From the NCBI GenBank assembly GCA_036788095.1, contig DAIQOA010000256.1:1-5630 (forward strand): DNA of 5,630 nucleotides, read 5' to 3'. The translations under genes were made by a program, and so were the position numbers. This DNA comes from Anaerohabitans sp036788095 (GTDB lineage: Bacteria; Zhuqueibacterota; Zhuqueibacteria; Residuimicrobiales; Residuimicrobiaceae). The notes below the pieces were generated by a model. The model was not told where the DNA came from, did not search any database, and saw only the letters and a list, made by a program, of their open reading frames with translations. Position 1 is the stretch's first letter; every line of letters starts with the position of its first letter. Positions 1 to 5,593 of the stretch are shown here, piece by piece.

Positions 1-36
1 GATCCTTTATAAATGGTTTTGACCGTCATCGCTAAT

Positions 37-42
37 AAGGAG
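37..42 (+). promoter_or_regulatory. Shine-Dalgarno site that sets the GTG start of the OmpW-like gene
   Basis: AAGGAG lies six bases before the GTG at 49, an almost ideal spacing. The in-frame ATG at 13 has no such motif and would put twelve polar residues in front of the signal peptide. A TATAAA at 8-13 could be a -10 element about 35 bases before the start, but its -35 region would lie outside the window, so I do not call a promoter. Confidence 0.7.
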
Positions 43-48
43 AACGTC

Positions 49-690
49 GTGACAACCTCTTTGCCGTTTTTTTCCGCCTCCTCAGCGGCCTGCAGAATCA
101 GCCTGCTGGGTCTCTCCCTGCTGCTGGCAGGGGCACCCGAGTCATCGGCCCAAAACATCGAACCAGCCCCCTGCTCGCGCTTTCTCACCCGATTGACCGC
201 TACCGGATCTTCCGACGCCTCTGAACCGCAAGGCTACAAAGCCTACAGCTCCATTCATCTGGAGATCGGCGTGCGCCGGCCGTTCACCTCCACCCTGGCC
301 ATGGAGTTGGATCTGGCCCATGAATCGCGCGAAGTGGACTGGATGGGTCCGGAAAAGGAGGAGAGTCTGGGATCCATCGAACTGCTGCCCGTTCATCTGC
401 TGCTGCAGTATCGCCCCCTGATGCGTAAATGGCATCCCTACGTCGGCGCAGGAGTGAATTACACCCTGTTCTGGGAAAAAAGCGGAGAATTGAACAGCAA
501 AAAGCTCTCCCCCAGCGCCGGACCGATCCTGCAGCTGGGCGTGGACCGGACGCTGACCTCCCACATCGTGCTCAACCTGGAGATCAAATTCATACGCATG
601 AAAACCGATTTTGAAGGACCGCAGAAAGAGCAGATCGAATTGTCCATCCATCCAACCGCCATGGGAATCGGCCTGGGCTTTACATTGTAA
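49..690 (+). CDS. OmpW-family outer-membrane beta-barrel protein
   Basis: This is a probable small eight-stranded outer-membrane barrel of the OmpW family, whose members form narrow hydrophobic channels. The product is 213 residues, near the usual OmpW length. Residues 1-34 form a signal peptide: a hydrophobic core (LLGLSLLLAGA, 19-29) and a likely cut after SSA before Gln35. Family features are the LLPVHLLLQY strand (112-121), then PYVGAGVNYTLFW (130-142), matching the OmpW block LPPTLMLQY...PYVGAGLNYT, then QLGVDRTL (162-169) and a closing glycine-rich strand GIGLGFTL (206-213). It ends in Leu rather than the usual aromatic residue, with Phe two positions earlier. I chose the GTG start from the AAGGAG motif. 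The next gene begins 88 bases on, past a hairpin and T-tract. The substrate cannot be read from sequence. Family assignment is from recognised motifs; channel function is inferred. Confidence 0.82.
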   Translation: MTTSLPFFSASSAACRISLLGLSLLLAGAPESSAQNIEPAPCSRFLTRLTATGSSDASEPQGYKAYSSIHLEIGVRRPFTSTLAMELDLAHESREVDWMGPEKEESLGSIELLPVHLLLQYRPLMRKWHPYVGAGVNYTLFWEKSGELNSKKLSPSAGPILQLGVDRTLTSHIVLNLEIKFIRMKTDFEGPQKEQIELSIHPTAMGIGLGFTL

Positions 691-733
691 AAGAGGAATC
701 AGGCAAACGCAAGGAATCGGCCCCAACGAAAAA

Positions 734-764
734 CCGTGGCCGCACGGCATAACTATTTTTTTTT
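734..764 (+). terminator. Possible intrinsic terminator after the OmpW-like gene
   Basis: A 5-bp stem CCGTG/CACGG (734-738 with 743-747) closes on a GCCG loop and is followed by a run of nine T (756-764). Five A at 729-733 precede the stem, so the hairpin could also work on the opposite strand. The eight bases between the stem and the T-run are more than in a standard rho-independent terminator, so the call is tentative. Confidence 0.35.
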
Positions 765-766
765 CA

Positions 767-770
767 GGAG
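767..770 (+). promoter_or_regulatory. Shine-Dalgarno site that sets the start of the AlkD-like gene
   Basis: GGAG eight bases before the ATG at 779 supports that start over the in-frame start at 611. Starting at 611 would overlap the OmpW-like gene by 80 bases and add 56 residues not found in the family. The site lies directly after the T-run of the putative terminator. Confidence 0.65.
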
Positions 771-778
771 TCCACCGT

Positions 779-1486
779 ATGTCCGCCATCATACAGCAAG
801 TCCGGCAAACGCTTAATCAGGAAGCGGACGAGAAAACCCGGAACACCGGGAGCACGTTTTTTAAAGAACCAGTGCGGCTGCACGGCGTCAAGTCCGCCCT
901 GGTCGGCAAAATAGGGAAAACCTTTTTTCAAGAGATCAAAGGACAGAGCAAAGCGCGAGTGTTCGCGCTCTGCGATGAACTCTGGCGATCCGGATTTCTC
1001 GAAGAGTCGTTTATCGCCTGCCATTGGTCCTACGCCCTGCGAAACCAGTATGAGCCGGCGGATTTGGAGATTTTCGAAAGATGGCTGCAGGACTATGTTG
1101 ATAACTGGGCCTCCTGCGATACCCTGTGCAATCATACCATCGGTTCCTTCGTGATGATGTACCCCAGCGGTTTGTCGCGGTTGAAAACCTGGACGCAATC
1201 CTCCGATCGCTGGCTGCGGCGAGCGGCCGCGGTCTCGCTGATCATTCCTGCCCGTGAAGGCCAATTTCTCGAGGAGATTTTTACTATCGCCGACAGCCTT
1301 CTCCTGGATCAGGAGGACCTTGTACAAAAAGGGTATGGCTGGATGCTCAAAGCCGCCAGTCAGGCGCATCAGCAAAAGGTCTTTGACTATGTGTGCGCCC
1401 ATAAAACGATCATGCCGAGAACCGCGCTGCGCTATGCGATCGAAAAAATGCCCAAGCCGTTGAAAGCGAAAGCGATGGAAAAATAG
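779..1486 (+). CDS. alkD: AlkD-type DNA alkylation-repair glycosylase (HEAT-like repeats)
   Basis: This is a probable cytosolic DNA glycosylase that removes alkylated bases such as N3- or N7-alkylpurines and starts base-excision repair. The product is 235 residues, against 237 for Bacillus cereus AlkD. The chain is almost wholly helical, as expected for a HEAT-like repeat solenoid. The catalytic residues described for B. cereus AlkD are W109, D113 and W187; here DNWASCD gives Trp110 and Asp114, and GYGWMLK gives Trp188, with near-identical numbering. RR at 147-148 corresponds to the conserved R148 region. The site is therefore complete and the enzyme is probably active. The gene has its own Shine-Dalgarno motif and is followed after 69 bases by the ammonia-lyase gene. 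No SOS- or Ada-type operator is recognisable upstream. Which lesions it removes cannot be told from sequence. Confidence 0.87.
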   Translation: MSAIIQQVRQTLNQEADEKTRNTGSTFFKEPVRLHGVKSALVGKIGKTFFQEIKGQSKARVFALCDELWRSGFLEESFIACHWSYALRNQYEPADLEIFERWLQDYVDNWASCDTLCNHTIGSFVMMYPSGLSRLKTWTQSSDRWLRRAAAVSLIIPAREGQFLEEIFTIADSLLLDQEDLVQKGYGWMLKAASQAHQQKVFDYVCAHKTIMPRTALRYAIEKMPKPLKAKAMEK

Positions 1487-1544
1487 TCGGCTGCGGCGAT
1501 CGACCACAAGCGCCCAAAAGAGATGAAACAGGACCTGGCTCTTC

Positions 1545-1549
1545 AGGAG
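1545..1549 (+). promoter_or_regulatory. Shine-Dalgarno site that sets the start of the ammonia-lyase gene
   Basis: AGGAG sits six bases before the ATG at 1556. The in-frame ATG at 1523 has only AAAAGAG directly abutting it, too close for good initiation, so the shorter protein is preferred. Confidence 0.65.
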
Positions 1550-1555
1550 AAAGAA

Positions 1556-3109
1556 ATGGACGAAGCGCAACACCCGGAGACGATTAAAAAAATTCTGCTG
1601 GATGGAAGAACGCTGCGGCTGGCCCAAGTGATCGCCGTGGCCAGATATGGCGCCGGCATTGAAATCGCGCCATCGGCCTGGCAGAGAATGGAACGCTCGA
1701 GGGCGGTCATCGAACGATGCGCAGCCAGCGGAGTAAAAATATATTCCGTCACCACCGGATATGGTGAGAACGCAGATATTTTGCTCTCACCTGAACAGGC
1801 GCTGCACAAAGAGATGAACCTGCTGCGATCGCATGCCGCCGGCGGCGGCGATTTTCTGCCGGAGGAGGTGGTTAGAGCGGTTATGCTCACCACCTTGAAC
1901 AAATTTGCCACTGGAGAGTGCGGTTTGTCCCCCTCCATCGCCCAGACCTATCTGGCGATGCTCAACAAGCGGGTTTATCCCTGCGTGCCGGAAAGCGGAT
2001 CGTTGGGCGCCAGCGGCGATTTGATCCCCTGCGCTCATATCGCTCTGGTGGCGGTCGGGGACGCGTCCGGCCAGGCCTTCAAGTCCGGCTCGTCCGCGGA
2101 GATTATCTCCGGCCGCGCGGCGATGGAGGCTGCGGGCATCAAGCCGGTCAGCCCTTCGTATAAAGATGGGCTGTCCATGATCAACGGCAACTCTTTTTCC
2201 TCCGGCCTTCTCTCCATCGCGCTGTTTGACTCGATTCAGCTCTTGCGCTCAACGCTCTTGATCGCCGCTCTCACGGCGGACGCGCGGGGAGCCGCGATGG
2301 AAGCCTTTGATTCTGGTGTGTTTGCATCAGACCCGGCGAGCGGGGAATCCACCGTTGCGGAGATCATGCGCGAGCAGCTGGCTGGTTCAAAACTGACGAT
2401 CGCCCGCGGCCATGATGAATACTCTCTGCGCACCATCCCGCAATGGCATGGCGCCGAGTATGACGATATTCTCGGCATCCTTCCCGTGTTGCAGGCCCAG
2501 ATCAACCGCTGTTCGGATAATCCCATTGTGCGGCCCGATGATTCTCAGAGCGTTGATCACCAGGTTAAAGACGCAGGAAAATTTCAGGGCTCGCTTCTGG
2601 CAAAATCCGCGGATATCCTGATCAACTCGCTGACCACTCTGGCCAACATCTCCAACATGCGAGCCCATCATTTGATGAACGATAAAATGAATCACGGCCG
2701 CTTTCCGAGATTTCTCGCGCCGAACGCCGGCGCGAACAGCGGCCTGATGATTTATCAATACAGGGGATCGGCTGAATATCTGCGACTCTCTTCTCTGGGC
2801 AGATTCAGCGTACAGTCCACAGCCACCAGCGCATGGACCGAAGACGTTGTTTCCAACAGCGGGTTGGCCTGTCTGTACGCCTGGAAGGCCAGCCAATGGG
2901 CTCTTCCGGTGGCTGCCATCGAAATGATCGCAGCCGCTCAGGCGGTGGATCTGATCGATGGCGTGAGTCGCTGCAGCCCGCGAAATCAACAGCTCTATCG
3001 CACAATACGATCACGGATTCCTTTCCTCCAGGAAGATAGTCTTTCGGCCTACACGCTGATCAACGCTGGAACAGAGATGATCAAATCCGGAGCATTGTTG
3101 AATGCTTAG
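1556..3109 (+). CDS. MIO-dependent histidine/aromatic amino-acid ammonia-lyase family protein (HutH-like)
   Basis: The family eliminates ammonia from histidine, phenylalanine or tyrosine using an MIO cofactor formed autocatalytically from Ala-Ser-Gly; some members are 2,3-aminomutases. The product is 517 residues, close to the 510 of HutH. The MIO triad is Ala152-Ser153-Gly154 within GSLGASGDL. Other site residues are the catalytic Tyr63 (YSVTTGYG), Asn210 (MINGNS), Tyr289 and Arg292 (YSLR), Phe343 (KFQG) and Glu429 (TEDVVS). The selectivity pair Ser92-His93 in RSHAAG is HAL-like, as is Glu429 (Glu414 in Pseudomonas putida HAL). LRTxPQW and FQG instead resemble PAL, and His286 replaces HAL Gln277. 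No hutU, hutI or hutG lies alongside; a PhzF-family gene follows 125 bases downstream. Family membership is firm, but the substrate and lyase-versus-mutase activity are open. Confidence 0.9.
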   Translation: MDEAQHPETIKKILLDGRTLRLAQVIAVARYGAGIEIAPSAWQRMERSRAVIERCAASGVKIYSVTTGYGENADILLSPEQALHKEMNLLRSHAAGGGDFLPEEVVRAVMLTTLNKFATGECGLSPSIAQTYLAMLNKRVYPCVPESGSLGASGDLIPCAHIALVAVGDASGQAFKSGSSAEIISGRAAMEAAGIKPVSPSYKDGLSMINGNSFSSGLLSIALFDSIQLLRSTLLIAALTADARGAAMEAFDSGVFASDPASGESTVAEIMREQLAGSKLTIARGHDEYSLRTIPQWHGAEYDDILGILPVLQAQINRCSDNPIVRPDDSQSVDHQVKDAGKFQGSLLAKSADILINSLTTLANISNMRAHHLMNDKMNHGRFPRFLAPNAGANSGLMIYQYRGSAEYLRLSSLGRFSVQSTATSAWTEDVVSNSGLACLYAWKASQWALPVAAIEMIAAAQAVDLIDGVSRCSPRNQQLYRTIRSRIPFLQEDSLSAYTLINAGTEMIKSGALLNA

Positions 3110-3185
3110 GCTGCAAGCTCGGCGGTGATCCATGCCTGGTAAGAGTGAACACCCTGTGCCGCCCCACACTCCGGCCTTGACGCAT

Positions 3186-3207
3186 AAACGCAAGACGGCG
3201 TTTTCCT
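3186..3207 (+). terminator. Weak terminator-like hairpin between the lyase and phzF-like genes
   Basis: A 6-bp stem AAACGC/GCGTTT (3186-3191 with 3198-3203) closes on a six-base loop and runs into TCCTTT. This could end or attenuate transcripts coming from the lyase gene. The stem is short and half A/T, and the T-tract is interrupted, so read-through into the next gene is likely. The rest of the 125-base spacer shows no clear promoter. Confidence 0.3.
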
Positions 3208-3234
3208 TTGTCCATAAACAGAAAAGAGAAAAAA

Positions 3235-4020
3235 ATGAAGATACCCTTATACCATGTGGATGCTTTCACCTCGGCGGTGTTTTCCGGTAATCCGGCTGCG
3301 GTCTGCCTTTTGGATGAATGGATCGATGACGCGATGCTGCAAGCCATGGCGGCGGAGAACAATGTTTCCGAAACCGCCTTTATCGTGCACAACGGTGACC
3401 ACTTTGATCTTCGCTGGTTCACACCCACTACGGAAGTGGCGCTCTGCGGTCACGCCACCCTGGCCTCCGCTTTTGTCCTGTTTACCTGCCGCGGATGGAC
3501 CGAAGATACGATTCGTTTTCAAACCCGGGAGAGCGGACAGCTGCGGGTGAGCCGGCGCGATGATCTGTTCGAATTGGATTTTCCGTCGCGGCCGGCCCGG
3601 CCGACCACGCCCCCGGTCGGGCTCGATGCCATGCTGGGCGTTGCCGCCAAACAGGTGCTGGATTCAGCGGAGGATCTGTTGGTTCTTGTGGAGGATGAGG
3701 AGGCGGTGCTTCATGCCCGGCCCGATTTCACCGCTTTGACCACCCTGGCCTGGCGGGGCATTATCATCACCGCGCCGGGACGGCGAAGCGACTTTGTCTC
3801 CCGCTTCTTTGGCCCGGCCGTCGGTGTGGCCGAAGATCCGGTGACCGGTTCGGCGCACTGCGTGCTCACGCCATACTGGTCCGCGATTCTCGAGAAAAAA
3901 GAACTGTATGCGCTGCAAGTTTCCCGTCGTGGCGGAGAGCTCTGGTGCCGGCAAGCCGGTGAGCGGGTCAAAATCCGCGGCAGAGCTGCCTTGTATTTGC
4001 AGGGGGTTATTAGCATTTAA
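3235..4020 (+). CDS. PhzF-family isomerase/epimerase (diaminopimelate-epimerase fold)
   Basis: PhzF-like proteins have a two-lobed DapF-type fold and move protons or isomerise small cyclic or amino-acid-derived substrates; most family members have no known substrate. The product is 261 residues, within the range of the short family members. Motifs in order are YHVDAFTSAVFSGNPAAVC (6-24), the catalytic glutamate Glu46 in NNVSETAF (equivalent to Glu45 of PhzF), RWFTPTTEVALCGHAT (60-75) with His73, and EDPVTGSAH (200-208) with Asp201. The C-terminal lobe ends with the usual QVSRRGGEL (228-236) and VKIRGRA (245-251) strands. The ATG at 3235 directly precedes the conserved KIPLYHVDAF; an upstream in-frame TTG at 3208 would add nine lysine-rich residues. 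The ribosome site is weak (AGAG, 3225-3228). It lies downstream of the ammonia-lyase, so joint action on an amino-acid-derived compound is possible but inferred. No other phenazine genes are present. Confidence 0.88.
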   Translation: MKIPLYHVDAFTSAVFSGNPAAVCLLDEWIDDAMLQAMAAENNVSETAFIVHNGDHFDLRWFTPTTEVALCGHATLASAFVLFTCRGWTEDTIRFQTRESGQLRVSRRDDLFELDFPSRPARPTTPPVGLDAMLGVAAKQVLDSAEDLLVLVEDEEAVLHARPDFTALTTLAWRGIIITAPGRRSDFVSRFFGPAVGVAEDPVTGSAHCVLTPYWSAILEKKELYALQVSRRGGELWCRQAGERVKIRGRAALYLQGVISI

Positions 4021-4040
4021 TCAGAAGGTTAGCGATTGTA

Positions 4041-4303
4041 TTAATCGAATCGTTCTGTATGAGAACCGAGGCGAACGAGAATTAGTTCATTTGGAGTTCG
4101 TCTATATATCACAAGCCAATCCGGAGTGATATGACATTCTCGATATCCTTTCCAATTCGATACTAACGGATGGTCTCGAAGTAAAGGATCAAGAGGGTTG
4201 CCAGAAACGATATTTTAATAACCGATCGAAATTTTTCAAAATCTTTATTTTGCTTTTCGGCCTTTTTAAAATCTCTTTTACATTGGCTCGTATAAAGGAT
4301 CAT
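4041..4303 (-). pseudogene. yafQ: Frameshifted YafQ-family mRNA-interferase toxin (RelE superfamily)
   Basis: This is the remnant of a toxin that, when intact, cuts mRNA on the ribosome. Reading starts at ATG 4303-4301 (MILYTSQCKRDFKK...) and stays in frame for 30 codons to the A-run at 4216-4213. It must then slip by one base to continue as IVSGNPLDPLLRDHPL, NWKGYRECHITPDW and LVRLGSHTERFD, ending at TAA 4043-4041. Rejoined, the protein has about 87 residues, against 92 in Escherichia coli YafQ. The YafQ site residues H50, H63, D67, W68, H87 and F91 map to His45, His58, Asp62, Trp63, His82 and Phe86, a constant offset of five. Without the repair, frame one ends at TAG 4165-4163 after 46 codons. 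One missing A in the run would explain the break; a sequencing error is also possible. The gene is convergent with the phzF-like gene, 20 bases away, and visibly AT-richer than its neighbours. Confidence 0.87.
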
Positions 4304-4308
4304 CCCTT

Positions 4309-4350
4309 TTATAAATCCTTAAACAGTTCTTCAACGGTATTTGTACAGCG
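4309..4350 (-). pseudogene. C-terminal stub of the cognate RelB/DinJ-type antitoxin
   Basis: Five bases before the toxin ATG, the minus strand carries codons for TVEELFKDL followed by TAA (4311-4309). EELFKDL is a common C-terminal end of RelB/DinJ antitoxins, and this tight antitoxin-then-toxin order is normal for the family. Upstream the same frame gives only a few unconvincing residues before an in-frame TAG at 4353-4351. No ribbon-helix-helix N-terminal domain can be found in any minus-strand frame up to 4608. The antitoxin is therefore truncated or overwritten, with the last recognisable codon near 4338. The match is short, and the call depends on its position next to the toxin. Confidence 0.6.
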
Positions 4351-4366
4351 CTAACACAGGTGTGTA

Positions 4367-4469
4367 GCCGACCTTCGCCGCCTATCACTATCGCGGCAAA
4401 TAATAACGATAGTTGTTGATGTCACTTTAGCAGCTGCCTTTTCTGCGGCTCGGCGGCTAACACGTCGGC
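4367..4469. repeat. Imperfect GC-rich inverted repeat with nested stem
   Basis: GCCGAC (4367-4372) is the reverse complement of GTCGGC (4464-4469), and GCCGCC (4377-4382) of GGCGGC (4452-4457), leaving a 4-by-6 internal loop between the two helices. Inside, ACTATCG (4387-4393) pairs with CGATAGT (4407-4413) around a 13-base loop. The arms enclose about 70 bases. This could be a structured RNA, a fold-back element end or chance; nothing in the sequence decides between them. Confidence 0.4.
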
Positions 4470-4533
4470 GTAAGAAAAAGTATCAACGGTTGTATATTCA
4501 AATTGTGGAGGCAGCGGTCAACGGCATGCATTA

Positions 4534-4554
4534 CGTATAGGACAGCCCTATGCG
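4534..4554. repeat. 8-bp hairpin, possible transcription end for the minus-strand operon
   Basis: CGTATAGG (4534-4541) pairs with CCTATGCG (4547-4554), seven Watson-Crick pairs and one G-T wobble, around the loop ACAGC. It lies 55 bases beyond the stop of the SGNH gene on that gene's downstream side. Neither strand has a T-tract after the stem, so it is not a standard intrinsic terminator. Confidence 0.4.
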
Positions 4555-4608
4555 GAAATGAGTATACGAGGCTAGAACAGGCGGGAATAAGCCTACGTGT
4601 GCTGCTGA

Positions 4609-5541
4609 TCAGCGCAGAAAACCGGCTAAATCAGCGATCATCTTTTCCGTGCGCAGCGTTCGGCCGCGGCGGCTGAGATGATACTCGGTATCATAAAAGC
4701 ATTCCAGCGGCAACGCGTAGCGTTCCGGTGTTCCCAGCACCGGGCACTGCAGTCCACTCAGCGCCTCGCGCAAACGGTTCAGCGCCGCAGCGTGGCGCGG
4801 CAACAATCGATCGTAATACCCAGGGTAGAGCAAGCAAACCTGAACGCCTTTGGCCTGCATCTCCCGAGTGAATTGATTGATGAGCTTAATACTGCGGTGG
4901 TCCAGGCGCACGGCTCTGAGCGGCGGCACGTCCTTTTCCTGTATCGGGACCGGCGGCTGGTCCAGATGGGAGACCAGATCACCGAAACGATTGAATCCGC
5001 CCCGGTGATAGATGTGATAGTGCGGATCCTGTTTGACATGAAAGGTCTGCTCTAAATAGTATTTCAACTTGCCCTGAAGGTAATTGACCGACTGCAGCAG
5101 CACCACCGCCCATTGACCCGGCGTCCGCAAATTTTTCCACCCGGCGCGCTGATAGCTCATCGCTTTCAGTACGCCCATGTTGCCGTTGCGCAATCCAAAA
5201 AACTGCTCATATTCCGGCACGAGGATCACCCGGTCTCCCGCAGCCAGATGTTCGCGAACCTCGGCGAGCATGTACGCCAGACCGATGTCGGCGTGCAGGC
5301 CCATATTGACCACCGGACGGCCGCTGGCCTGCTCCAGTCTTTCCGTGTCCACCCCGCAGGCCAGATTGGAGCCTCCCACCAACACCACTTTGGGTGAAGG
5401 CGTCTGTGCCAGCCGCTGATGCTTGTCTATGGTGGCGGCAAAGTAATGGTCTTGATCCACCGGCAGCAGCAGCCACAGGCACGCCAGAACGACGATGATC
5501 AGGCCTGCCAGGAGGCAGAGCCGTCCGCACACTTTTCTCAT
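4609..5541 (-). CDS. Membrane-anchored SGNH/GDSL-type hydrolase or acyltransferase-like protein
   Basis: The 310-residue product has an uncleaved-looking N-terminal hydrophobic segment (about 9-27, LCLLAGLIIVVLACLWLLL) after a short basic start, so the body is probably periplasmic or extracellular. The SGNH fold is seen in a strand then GGSNL (56-60), with Ser58 as the likely nucleophile, the block-II-like NMGLHAD (79-85), and a C-terminal YDTEYHLSRRGRTLRTE (283-299), where Asp284 and His288 would complete the triad. The Asp-to-His spacing is one residue longer than the classic DxxH. Such proteins accompany MBOAT acyltransferases (as AlgJ/AlgX/DltD-like partners), and an MBOAT-like tail ends 52 bases upstream. 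The likely role is transfer or removal of O-acyl groups on a surface polymer. A GGTGG nine bases before the ATG is a plausible ribosome site. The exact acceptor is unknown. Confidence 0.75.
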   Translation of the reverse strand: MRKVCGRLCLLAGLIIVVLACLWLLLPVDQDHYFAATIDKHQRLAQTPSPKVVLVGGSNLACGVDTERLEQASGRPVVNMGLHADIGLAYMLAEVREHLAAGDRVILVPEYEQFFGLRNGNMGVLKAMSYQRAGWKNLRTPGQWAVVLLQSVNYLQGKLKYYLEQTFHVKQDPHYHIYHRGGFNRFGDLVSHLDQPPVPIQEKDVPPLRAVRLDHRSIKLINQFTREMQAKGVQVCLLYPGYYDRLLPRHAAALNRLREALSGLQCPVLGTPERYALPLECFYDTEYHLSRRGRTLRTEKMIADLAGFLR

Positions 5542-5593
5542 ATCGACTGTCCACCGAACGTCCAGGGAACCTTCATGCGGCCCGGACGGCGCG

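Larger units (their letters stand above)
4351..4608. other. Gene-less segment between the toxin-antitoxin remnant and the SGNH gene
   Basis: No convincing coding sequence is present on either strand. Its length is about what the missing part of a DinJ-sized antitoxin would need, but no such protein can be read here. It holds an imperfect GC-rich inverted repeat (4367-4469), a palindrome GCAGCTGC (4430-4437), an 8-bp hairpin (4534-4554) and the palindrome GCTGATCAGC (4604-4613), which spans the stop of the SGNH gene. No insertion-sequence ends or target duplications could be recognised. Confidence 0.5.

Noticed and set aside
1523..1555. Upstream ATG for the ammonia-lyase
   Set aside because: The better-spaced AGGAG precedes the ATG at 1556; the eleven extra residues show no family match.
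764..1627. Long minus-strand open frame opposite the AlkD-like gene
   Set aside because: It overlaps a confidently identified gene, and its low-complexity, unfamiliar translation is a codon-bias shadow.
2387..2989. Long minus-strand open frame opposite the ammonia-lyase
   Set aside because: It lies wholly inside conserved lyase coding sequence, with no family motif or ribosome site of its own.
4033..4078. Short alternative hairpins after the phzF-like gene, as a terminator
   Set aside because: The stems are only 5-6 bp without a T-tract, and they fall inside the 3' codons of the toxin remnant, which explains the sequence.
4209..4222. Programmed -1 frameshifting that would keep the YafQ toxin functional
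   Set aside because: The minus-strand context ATT AAA ATA does not form an X XXY YYZ heptamer in the toxin frame, and re-pairing of the lysine tRNA on TAA would be poor. A base loss in the A-run is simpler.
4345..4470. Integron attC site, suggested by CTAAC motifs and inverted repeats
   Set aside because: No matching GTTRRRY core is present at the other end, and there is no integrase or cassette array.
4355..4540. Plus-strand open frame of 61 codons ending at TAG 4538-4540
   Set aside because: It has no plausible start codon or ribosome site near its beginning, and its arginine/lysine-rich translation matches no family I recognise. A stretch of this length is easily open by chance.
4544..4574. 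Group II intron domain V-like string (AGCC-TATGCGG-AAA)
   Set aside because: The AGC/GTT catalytic triad pairing and the GAAA-capped helix are not formed, and no reverse-transcriptase fragment is nearby.
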